DNA of 20,943 nucleotides, taken from contig URTS01000015.1 in assembly GCA_900550685.1 (NCBI GenBank), forward strand, positions 1 to 20,943, given 5' to 3'. This document shows, in pieces, positions 1 through 4,739 of this stretch. Under the pieces are notes generated by a model. It was not told the origin of the DNA and searched no databases. It was given only the letters and a program-made list of their open reading frames with translations. This DNA comes from an uncultured Oscillibacter sp. (GTDB lineage: Bacteria; Bacillota; Clostridia; Oscillospirales; Oscillospiraceae). A program made the translations under genes and the position numbers. Positions within the stretch are counted from its first letter, which is position 1; every line of letters starts with the position of its first letter.

Positions 1-128
1 TAGAGCGTCGGGCAGATAGGCGAAAAGCCCGCCTCATAGACAGCGCGGCAATACTTGGCAGCCTGCTCCGTCGCCTCGCAGGGGGCGCCGCTCCATGCGG
101 CGGTGATATATGCAAGGGGTCGTTTCAT
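1..128 (-). CDS. DUF7768/DUF4406-like protein, N-terminal fragment (runs off the window)
   Basis: The first 42 codons are present on the minus strand, starting with ATG at 128 behind a GGAGG ribosome binding site; the rest lies beyond position 1. The start reads MKRPLAYITAAWSG, followed by a Cys/Thr/Glu-rich helix and AGFSPICPTL. This is the usual opening of the small DUF7768 (formerly DUF4406-like) proteins seen beside parB in clostridial integrative elements. The family resembles nucleoside 2-deoxyribosyltransferase-type folds, but its reaction is not established. It lies 52 nt downstream of parB with a hairpin between them, so the two are probably co-transcribed with attenuation. Family recognition is from the N terminus only. 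Confidence 0.7.
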   Translation of the reverse strand, partial: MKRPLAYITAAWSGAPCEATEQAAKYCRAVYEAGFSPICPTL

Positions 129-155
129 TGTAAAAACCTCCATTCATAAACGAAA

Positions 156-182
156 GACCTCGGGACAAAAAGTCCCAAGGTC
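156..182 (-). terminator. Hairpin/terminator overlapping the parB stop codon
   Basis: Bases 156-166 pair with 172-182 (11 bp, one G-T pair in the minus-strand reading) around a five-base loop. On the minus strand the stem is followed by a short T-rich run. The hairpin begins inside the parB stop codon and lies before the ribosome binding site of the next gene, so it may partly terminate or attenuate. Its core GGGACAAAAAGTCCC recurs inside parB at about 1153-1173 in the opposite orientation. Confidence 0.55.
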
Positions 183-1647
183 ACTTTTCCAGATCCGTTT
201 TCTTTTCGGGCTTGCCCAGCTCGGGCGGCTGCTTGGCCTTCCAGTCATCCAGCAGAGAAATGATCTTGTCTTTCATTTCCCTCGGAGACTTGTCCTTGCC
301 GAAATACTTTTCCAGTTCCGCACTATTGATGATCACCTTGTCTACCTCCTTTTTCTCCTGCGACAGAATACCGTCGATCACATCACCGTTGAGCTTGCCG
401 TCCTTGTCCAGCTCCCGCATTTTCTGCGCCTGCGACAGCGAGGGCGAGGACTGCTGCCCCTCAATGGATACGGCGATATACCTCTGATTTTTGGGGCGGA
501 TGAATGAGATCTCCACCGCCGGGGTGAACGCCAGCTTTTTCTCGTCCACCATTTTCTGCAAATCCGGCACAAGCTCGGTCAGGCGGATATACCGCTGCAC
601 CTGCTTGTAGTTCATGCCGTTGCGATCTCCCACGACCTGCGTGGAGCGTTTTCCGGCGTCCTTGTCCTCCTCACCGGGGCGGGAGCCTTGGTGCTTGATG
701 GCTTCCACCTGCATTTTGAGCGACTGCGCCTTTTCGGTGGGCAAAATGCGCTCACGGTGGCGGAGGTTGTCATCCGTCATGGCGAGGATGGCTTCATCGT
801 CCGTCATGTTGCGGACGATACACGGCATATTCGCAAATCCGGCAAGCTCGCTTGCCCGCTGGCGGCGGTGGCCTGCGATGATCTCATAGCCGCCATCCTC
901 ACGGGGACGCACCAGCGCGGGCTGATTGACGCCCGCCGCCTTGACCGACTCCACAAGCCCCTGCATCTCCGCATCGTCCCGGACACCAAAGGGATGATTT
1001 TTGAACGGGTGCAGATCAGACAGGTTGAGATAAACGATCTCCTCTTTTTTGGCACGGGTGGCGTCACGGGACGCAGACGGCTCCGGCGTGACCTCCGCAC
1101 CAGTGGGAGCACCGCCCTTATCCACGGCAGGCTTCTCCGGGACGGGCTTACTTTGGGACTTTTTGTCCCGAGGTTTGGGCGGCTTTGCCTTATCGGGAAC
1201 GGCCTTGCCATCTTTGGGCGGTCTGCCTCTGCCGGGTTTGGCGGCCTTGTCCTTTTCCGTGGGCGGCTTCTGCTTGACCGCCTTTTTCTCCTCCTTGACC
1301 GCCTCGTCCCGGACAGCGGCAAAATCCACCACCTTGCCGGAATGTGCCAGGGCGGGATTGTCCTTGCCGGGATCAGGCGGCTGCGCCTGCTCCTTTTCAG
1401 CCTTGGGGACTTCGGGAGCGGCAGGCTCCTCCACCTCGGCGTGGGTAACAGCGTCAGCGGGATCGGGTACAGCCTCGCCCATTTCAAAGAGTGCCGCCTG
1501 CCCCTCGTGTTCCAGCATGACCGCCTCTGCGTCGGTCAGCGCAGGCTCGGGAGCGGGCTGCTCCGGCACGGCGGTATTTTCTACCGCAGGAGCGGGAGCC
1601 TCGGCGGGCGGGGCTGCCTCGGGAATGTTTTTCTTATCATCTGCCAT
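181..1647 (-). CDS. parB: ParB/RepB/Spo0J-family partition protein with long disordered N-terminus
   Basis: This is a 488-residue DNA-binding partition-type protein. I chose ATG 1647 over the upstream 1671 because an AGGAGG site at 1655-1660 lies eight bases before it. Residues 1-200 are low complexity: an acidic Pro/Ala-rich part, then a Lys-rich part with an AT-hook-like core RGRPPK at 140-145. The ParB N-terminal domain spans about 203-300 and contains IIAGHRRQR (box II, CTP/DNA-contact region) at about 256-264. A helix-turn-helix linker domain follows to about 400, then a charged C-terminus. Canonical chromosomal ParB is under 300 residues; this long form is typical of clostridial conjugative elements. 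No parA is found in the window: the upstream position is occupied by an AT-rich cassette in the opposite direction. It is either a true partition protein or an element-encoded regulator. Confidence 0.9.
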   Translation of the reverse strand: MADDKKNIPEAAPPAEAPAPAVENTAVPEQPAPEPALTDAEAVMLEHEGQAALFEMGEAVPDPADAVTHAEVEEPAAPEVPKAEKEQAQPPDPGKDNPALAHSGKVVDFAAVRDEAVKEEKKAVKQKPPTEKDKAAKPGRGRPPKDGKAVPDKAKPPKPRDKKSQSKPVPEKPAVDKGGAPTGAEVTPEPSASRDATRAKKEEIVYLNLSDLHPFKNHPFGVRDDAEMQGLVESVKAAGVNQPALVRPREDGGYEIIAGHRRQRASELAGFANMPCIVRNMTDDEAILAMTDDNLRHRERILPTEKAQSLKMQVEAIKHQGSRPGEEDKDAGKRSTQVVGDRNGMNYKQVQRYIRLTELVPDLQKMVDEKKLAFTPAVEISFIRPKNQRYIAVSIEGQQSSPSLSQAQKMRELDKDGKLNGDVIDGILSQEKKEVDKVIINSAELEKYFGKDKSPREMKDKIISLLDDWKAKQPPELGKPEKKTDLEK

Positions 1648-1672
1648 TTGCAAACCTCCTTTTCGTGGCATG

Positions 1673-1696
1673 AAAAAAGCCAGTCCGCAGACTGGC
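1673..1696 (-). terminator. Intrinsic terminator upstream of parB
   Basis: A 7-bp stem (1679-1685 with 1690-1696, loop CGCA) is followed on the minus strand by six T residues. It lies just before the parB ribosome binding site, so it would stop transcripts arriving from higher coordinates or attenuate parB. Confidence 0.7.
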
Positions 1697-1736
1697 CGGG
1701 TGGAAGTGACCTCCCTTCATGGTTTTATATATAAAA

Positions 1737-1766
1737 ACGCCGCCCGTTGTCCTGTTGGGGTGGCGT
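1737..1766 (-). repeat. Hairpin repeat, copy 1 (terminator-like), partner at 3587-3615
   Basis: A 30-nt unit with a roughly 9-bp imperfect stem around the loop core CCGTTGTCCTGTTG. On the minus strand the stem is followed by TTTTT and then by a perfect 14-bp A/T palindrome (1723-1736), so it can act as a terminator. The same unit, with the loop core unchanged, recurs at 3587-3615 in the same orientation. The two copies bracket the AT-rich four-gene cluster. Confidence 0.65.
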
Positions 1767-1790
1767 AATACGCAATAATCAGCGCTACAA

Positions 1791-1819
1791 TTGACAATTC
1801 GACATTTTCCAACTATAAT
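1791..1819 (+). promoter_or_regulatory. Perfect-consensus sigma-A promoter for the AT-rich cluster
   Basis: TTGACA at 1791-1796 and TATAAT at 1814-1819 are separated by exactly 17 bp. Transcription would start at about 1826, some 40 nt before the first gene. No operator-like palindrome is obvious, so expression is probably strong and constitutive unless an unseen factor acts. Confidence 0.85.
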
Positions 1820-1864
1820 TAATTTACTTATTTTCCGGCAGTATCGCCAAGGCAGGTGATTTCG

Positions 1865-2173
1865 GTGATCAACTCTTTGTTTGACAGAAAGCAGGCAAAA
1901 CAGTTTGATACAATTGCTAAAGAGAAGGCCAAACTTCACAAGAAAGAACTGTCCGCAGTGGAAGACTTTATGAGTAGCAACAGCATGGAGACAATTGTCA
2001 AGGTATTGGATGTAGTTGATGCAAATGGACACCCTACTGAAAAGGCGATATCTCTTGAACTGCGGGAAAAATACACCAACTATGAATTGGAGTTCGATGA
2101 CATCATGACGCTCGAGACTCTATACAAATCTAATTACAGGTATTTTAAAAATAAGGATGAGAACGATGAGTAA
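1865..2173 (+). CDS. Small protein of unknown function, first gene of AT-rich cluster
   Basis: About 102 residues, not recognised. Two GTG codons are possible starts. I prefer 1865 because AGGTGA lies five bases before it, whereas the GTG at 1856 sits inside that site. The product is highly charged, Lys-rich at the N terminus and Asp/Glu-rich later, with no signal peptide or membrane segment, so it is probably a cytoplasmic helical protein. The middle part (about residues 40-100) has the look of a winged-helix (NGHPTEKAISLELREKYTNY), which is suggestive only. It heads an apparent operon behind a perfect promoter, and its last eight bases overlap the next gene. Base composition is far more AT-rich than parB or the backbone, pointing to transfer. 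A regulatory role would fit, but that is inference. Confidence 0.65.
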   Translation: MINSLFDRKQAKQFDTIAKEKAKLHKKELSAVEDFMSSNSMETIVKVLDVVDANGHPTEKAISLELREKYTNYELEFDDIMTLETLYKSNYRYFKNKDENDE

Positions 2174-2387
2174 CGCGCTGTATTTAGTCCGTAACAAACG
2201 TTCTGAGGATAAAATAGGTTCATTAATTCAAAAGTATAATTTGGAACTATGTTACGACATAAAGGATGAAAAAGTCTTGAAAAACGAAAACATTCTTTTG
2301 CTATTAAAGAAAAAATACATTTTTTTACGAGTTCTTACAGGAGACAATTGTTTGTTTTCTGAAGTACAGAAAAGTTTGAGAGCATAG
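2166..2387 (+). CDS. Small protein of unknown function, second gene of AT-rich cluster
   Basis: 73 residues, not recognised. ATG 2166 is preferred over ATG 2157 because AAGGA lies at the right distance before it and the ATGAGTAA overlap with the upstream stop suggests translational coupling. The protein starts MSNALYLVRNKRSED, has a Lys/Leu-rich centre and no transmembrane segment. The pattern of short strands and helices (ALYLVRN, then KIGSLIQKYNLELCYDI) hints at a small alpha/beta fold, but no motif supports a function. Seven bases separate it from the next gene. Confidence 0.55.
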   Translation: MSNALYLVRNKRSEDKIGSLIQKYNLELCYDIKDEKVLKNENILLLLKKKYIFLRVLTGDNCLFSEVQKSLRA

Positions 2388-2393
2388 AGGCAT

Positions 2394-2795
2394 ATGAAAA
2401 ACAATCTTCCTGTATTTGGAATCATCACAGTAATCTTAGTAGTTTTTAGAATCTTGTTAAATAACAACCCTCAACTAGTTTTTGTAGTGGCTTCAATTAA
2501 TTTAGTTGCCTTGCTGATCGTTGTTTTTGCTATTACCAACCGAACAAAAACAACAATCGCTGAAAAAATAACACAATATGGAGTTCCTAAAGATATTGAA
2601 ATCCGTGAAAAAAAGCACTTTCGCCGTTGCATAGATTGTTGGACATATATACCTTTGGCAATAATCTACATCAGTTATTTATTCTGTTTCTCTTCGGAAC
2701 TTGGTAATGATATTATATCCATCGTAGCATTAGGTCTGTCATTATCAGACTCGTTTATAGCGAATGCTGTAGCAAATCTATGCGTTAAGGAGTGA
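2394..2795 (+). CDS. Small multi-spanning membrane protein, unknown family
   Basis: 133 residues, not recognised. Hydrophobic stretches at about 6-22, 27-47, 83-101 and 105-125 predict three or four membrane helices. Between the second and third lies a cytosolic-type loop rich in Lys, Arg and Glu, with two Cys residues (CIDC) at about 78-81 just before the third helix. Its ribosome binding site (AGAGG) is weak, and it starts seven bases after the previous stop, consistent with coupling. Placement between a soluble protein and a YbjN-like protein suggests a membrane partner in a small multi-component system, which is inference. Confidence 0.65.
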   Translation: MKNNLPVFGIITVILVVFRILLNNNPQLVFVVASINLVALLIVVFAITNRTKTTIAEKITQYGVPKDIEIREKKHFRRCIDCWTYIPLAIIYISYLFCFSSELGNDIISIVALGLSLSDSFIANAVANLCVKE

Positions 2796-2804
2796 TTTGT
2801 AAAG

Positions 2805-3293
2805 ATGAAACATACAATCGATTTAATAAAGAACTTTTTTGAAAAAGGCAACTGGAAGTATGAATATAAAGAATATGACGAGACTCATGTTGTCTTTTCT
2901 TCTGGCGTAAATATGAATAACGCTATCGGGAGTTTGCGTATTTTTGTAGTGGTGCGTCAAGATTATTATTGGGTCAATGTGCTCTTTAATAGTGCAGTTG
3001 AAGAAAAATACTATAATCAAGTTGCAGAGTATTTACATAGAGCCAATTGTGGAATGAACAACGGAAATTTTGAATTTGATTTTGAAGATGGCGGAGTCAG
3101 ATACAAAACATTTGTCAACTTTGATGGCGTTCAATTATCTGATGATGTTGTTACAGATAGTATTTTGATTCCCATTTTTATGTTTGACAAATATGGAAAG
3201 AATCTTTTGCGGTTGATGTTAGGTGAAGGCAATCCTAAAGAATTAATAGAAGAAGCCGAGAAAGAAGCATTAGAGGCTGTCGATGCCTCGTAA
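2805..3293 (+). CDS. YbjN-domain-like protein
   Basis: 162 residues, preceded by AAGGAGTG. The layout matches YbjN-type proteins, which share the fold of type III secretion chaperones. An N-terminal helix (IDLIKNFFEKGNW) is followed by strands (YEYKEYDETHVVFSSG, LRIFVVVRQDYYWVNVLF). Then come the characteristic helix plus acidic strand pair (YHRAN-like segment LHRANCGMNNGNFEFDF at about 77-93 and VRYKTFVNFDG), and a C-terminal helix. It ends in an acidic coiled tail (about 145-160). The family is cytoplasmic and poorly characterised; members are linked to stress tolerance or to chaperoning partner proteins. As the last gene of the cluster it may bind one of the upstream products. Family assignment is by pattern recognition. 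Confidence 0.7.
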   Translation: MKHTIDLIKNFFEKGNWKYEYKEYDETHVVFSSGVNMNNAIGSLRIFVVVRQDYYWVNVLFNSAVEEKYYNQVAEYLHRANCGMNNGNFEFDFEDGGVRYKTFVNFDGVQLSDDVVTDSILIPIFMFDKYGKNLLRLMLGEGNPKELIEEAEKEALEAVDAS

Positions 3294-3302
3294 TGTGTAC
3301 TG

Positions 3303-3359
3303 ATACGGAAAATCTCTTGATTTGCTACTTGTGAGTTAGTGACTTTTCGTATGTTTTTT
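3303..3359 (+). terminator. Possible weak terminator after the AT-rich cluster
   Basis: ATACGGAAAA (3303-3312) can pair with TTTTCGTAT (3344-3352) with one bulged base. It is followed by G and six T residues. The loop is about 31 nt, so the stem is not strong, but the position ten bases after the last stop codon fits. Confidence 0.4.
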
Positions 3360-3424
3360 ACGTTTTGTTGAACTCTAGACCGGCTTAAGCAACAGTCGTC
3401 CCGCGTATTGAAGCGCTCATTTGA

Positions 3425-3459
3425 CCCGGTTTAGGGGTTATGTAACCGCACTAACCGGG
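3425..3459. repeat. Nested hairpin
   Basis: CCCGGTTTAG (3425-3434) pairs with CTAACCGGG (3451-3459) with one bulged T. Inside it GGTT and AACC (3436-3447) form a second small stem. There is no T run, so it is not a plain terminator. It overlaps the start of the first 29-nt repeat by three bases. Confidence 0.5.
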
Positions 3460-3485
3460 AGCCCGGTTGAAGCGGTAAACAACCC
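3457..3485 (+). repeat. 29-nt direct repeat, copy 1
   Basis: Begins GGGAGCC, contains GGTTGAAGC and ends AAACAACCC. It differs from the copy at 3541-3569 at only two positions (C/T and G/T). Each copy can form a 5-bp stem GGTTG/CAACC around a 10-base loop. Confidence 0.8.
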
Positions 3486-3523
3486 CCGCACTTAAAACTC
3501 AATATTTACACTCTCTTCCATAT

Positions 3524-3545
3524 GGGGGTATAGCTCAGCTGGGAG
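3524..3545 (+). pseudogene. Orphan 5' fragment of a tRNA-Ala gene
   Basis: Positions 3524-3545 read as the acceptor 5' strand and D-arm of bacterial tRNA-Ala, including GGGGGTATAGCTCAGCTGGG. Immediately after the GGGAG of the D-loop the sequence becomes the 29-nt repeat instead of the expected D-stem 3' half, anticodon arm and T arm. No T-loop motif (TTCGAAT-like) follows, so no functional tRNA can form. The fusion point coincides with the first bases shared by both copies of the repeat. Confidence 0.7.
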
Positions 3546-3569
3546 CCTGGTTGAAGCTGTAAACAACCC
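3541..3569 (+). repeat. 29-nt direct repeat, copy 2
   Basis: Second copy, 84 bp after the first with 27 of 29 positions identical. Its first five bases (GGGAG) are also the last five of the tRNA-Ala fragment, so tRNA and repeat overlap here. Confidence 0.8.
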
Positions 3570-3586
3570 TACCAACGATTATGGAA

Positions 3587-3615
3587 ACGTCACCCGTTGT
3601 CCTGTTGAGTGGCGT
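3587..3615. repeat. Hairpin repeat, copy 2, partner at 1737-1766
   Basis: A 29-nt unit with stem ACGTCAC/GTGGCGT (one G-T pair) around the same loop core CCGTTGTCCTGTTG as at 1737-1766. This copy lacks a T run on either side and has a shorter stem, so it is unlikely to terminate well. Conservation of the loop rather than the stem is notable. Confidence 0.65.
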
Positions 3616-3722
3616 TGTTCTCGTCATTTTGAAATTTTAGAATGAATACCTCTTGCTGACGACCAGCAAACCATTGATATATCTGCGTTTTCTGAAACCC
3701 TATAATTACACTCGGACCAAGT

Positions 3723-3775
3723 AATGATAATCCGAACACATTATCCAAGTGGATAGTGTGTTCGGATTTATCATT
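3723..3775. repeat. Near-perfect 25-bp inverted repeat
   Basis: The arm 3723-3747 is complementary to 3750-3775 except for one bulged A and one T-G pair, with a two-base loop. The arms contain TCCGAACACA and TGTGTTCGGA. No poly-T follows directly. It could be a bidirectional terminator, a miniature inverted-repeat element, or the first stem of a small RNA that ends at the terminator at 3803. TATAAT at 3701-3706 lies just upstream but has no good -35 box. Confidence 0.7.
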
Positions 3776-3802
3776 TCTATTGAGAATGTTCTATGAATTG
3801 AG

Positions 3803-3836
3803 CAAGGGTAGGAATTCATTCCTGCCCTTGTTTCTT
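3803..3836 (+). terminator. Intrinsic terminator
   Basis: A 13-bp stem (3803-3815 with 3818-3830, one G-T pair) with a two-base loop TC is followed by TTTCTTT. There is no plus-strand gene directly upstream, so it may end a small RNA or transcripts reading through from the four-gene cluster. Confidence 0.75.
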
Positions 3837-3856
3837 TCGCCTTTACTTGCTATAAT
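3828..3856 (+). promoter_or_regulatory. Candidate promoter for the zinc-ribbon pseudogene and small membrane genes
   Basis: TATAAT at 3851-3856 with TTGTTT at 3828-3833, spacer 17 bp. The -35 box overlaps the tail of the preceding terminator. Transcription would begin at about 3863, just before the pseudogene start at 3870. Confidence 0.5.
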
Positions 3857-3869
3857 TGAATGAATAGAG

Positions 3870-3998
3870 ATGGTTTTAATAAAATACCCATTTTGTGGTG
3901 AAGAAATGCAGCAGGGGAAATTGCGTACTCGTTGAGAAAACTATTTTGTCCCTGATGGCTGCAAAACACCGATGCTTTATACGAAAAATGATTACTAA
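3870..3998 (+). pseudogene. Decayed small zinc-ribbon protein (in-frame TGA)
   Basis: Read as one frame it gives MVLIKYPFCGEEMQQGKLRTR, a TGA at 3933-3935, then ENYFVPDGCKTPMLY up to TAA at 3996-3998. Small zinc-ribbon proteins of Clostridia typically open with a CPxCG knuckle followed by GEEMxxGxL and then an R-G pair. Here the first knuckle Cys is Tyr (TAC at 3885) and the expected Gly (GGA) is TGA by one base change. Two independent lesions in 42 codons argue for decay rather than readthrough. It is preceded by a promoter-like site and followed 23 bp later by two small membrane-protein genes, so it was probably the first gene of that operon. Confidence 0.7.
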
Positions 3999-4021
3999 TT
4001 CATAGTGGAAGGGGGGCCAGT

Positions 4022-4345
4022 ATGTTTCGACTCGATATTGACTTTTTCCCACTCTTGATTCTTGTGCCGGCTATTGTGCAGTTTACCATCTGCTTGCGGG
4101 CTGGTAAAAAAATGAGATTTTGCATCGGAATTCTTCCGTTTGCATTTTTATCTTTTGCGGGATATGGGTACATTGCAGATCGGGCTTGGAACCTCCCGTA
4201 TCCTGGGTTATTTGAACCAGACTTTATGATGAGCAGTGCGACGGCCGGTTTTTTAGCATTTGGTGCCATGTTTATAGGAACAATATTGAGTACAATATTA
4301 TGGGCCATTTTTCGCAAAATATTAGGAGGTAGCAATAATCATTAA
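4022..4345 (+). CDS. Small membrane protein, unknown family
   Basis: 107 residues with a strong GGAAGGGGGG ribosome binding site. Three hydrophobic segments are visible at about 8-25, 33-52 and 72-97, with a basic loop (RAGKKMR) after the first and a short basic/polar tail. There is no signal-peptide cleavage site or catalytic motif. Together with the next gene, which has the same size class and topology, it forms a pair that may assemble in the membrane. AT-rich like its neighbours. I do not recognise the family. Confidence 0.65.
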   Translation: MFRLDIDFFPLLILVPAIVQFTICLRAGKKMRFCIGILPFAFLSFAGYGYIADRAWNLPYPGLFEPDFMMSSATAGFLAFGAMFIGTILSTILWAIFRKILGGSNNH

Positions 4346-4359
4346 AGGAAGCGAAAACT

Positions 4360-4635
4360 ATGCCATTTTTGATACTCTGCATTATAATTGCTATGGTTGT
4401 ACAGCTTTTGGTTTTATTCAATCTGCAAGAGCATCACATTAAATTCCGCTATATATCATTCTTTTTGATGGAGATTTTTCCATTAGGTGGTGCTTTATAT
4501 TACGCAATAAAACAACCGTCCGTTCCATATTTTGGATGGGAATTTAATGCTGTTATGTGTTTATGGATGGCTGGTGCAGTTTTACTTGGATATATGTTGG
4601 CATGGGGAATTTACGTACTAAAAAGCAAAAAGTAG
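4360..4635 (+). CDS. Small membrane protein, unknown family
   Basis: 91 residues, starting 14 bp after the previous gene with AAGGAA before the ATG. Three membrane helices are likely at about 2-20, 30-49 and 63-86. The loop between the second and third holds KQPSVPYFGWEFN, and the C terminus is LKSKK, a positive-inside cue for a cytosolic end. No recognised motif. It closes the small operon and is followed by a strong terminator. Confidence 0.65.
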   Translation: MPFLILCIIIAMVVQLLVLFNLQEHHIKFRYISFFLMEIFPLGGALYYAIKQPSVPYFGWEFNAVMCLWMAGAVLLGYMLAWGIYVLKSKK

Positions 4636-4678
4636 GAGCTGACAACATATCGCATTTGGATAAAATAATAGTAGTTAA

Positions 4679-4713
4679 GGTGGGAGCATCATTTGGATGC
4701 TCCCGCCTCTTTT
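4679..4713 (+). terminator. Intrinsic terminator of the small membrane-protein operon
   Basis: A 12-bp stem (4679-4690 with 4696-4707, one G-T pair) around a five-base loop is followed by TCTTTT. It also marks the switch from AT-rich to GC-rich sequence. Confidence 0.85.
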
Positions 4714-4739
4714 AAGCCCTTATCCTCACGTTTGATCTG

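Larger units (their letters stand above)
3294..3869. other. 576-bp non-coding, structure-rich interval
   Basis: No convincing reading frame is present. From left to right it holds: a weak terminator, a nested hairpin (3425-3459), two copies of a 29-nt direct repeat 84 bp apart, the 5' third of a tRNA-Ala between them, a second copy of the hairpin repeat seen at 1737, a near-perfect 25-bp inverted repeat (3723-3775) and an intrinsic terminator (3803-3836). The density of repeats and the orphan tRNA fragment suggest a recombination scar or a place where elements insert repeatedly. Confidence 0.6.

Noticed and set aside
688..1768. Plus-strand frames opposite parB
   Set aside because: No ribosome binding site and no domain; ParB motifs are on the minus strand.
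3524..3600. Functional tRNA-Ala gene
   Set aside because: Only the 5' third matches. The anticodon arm, T arm and 3' acceptor strand are missing.
3457..3615. CRISPR-like array
   Set aside because: Only two copies of the 29-nt unit, one of which overlaps a tRNA fragment, and no cas genes in the window.
3933..3935. TGA recoded as Gly, Trp or selenocysteine
   Set aside because: TGA is used as a normal stop by several genes here (for example trmD and E1 beta), no selenocysteine insertion hairpin is seen directly after the codon, and a second lesion in the same gene indicates decay.
1..4720. Insertion sequence or integrase-bearing element
   Set aside because: No transposase, integrase or relaxase reading frame is present; mobility is inferred only from gene content and repeats.
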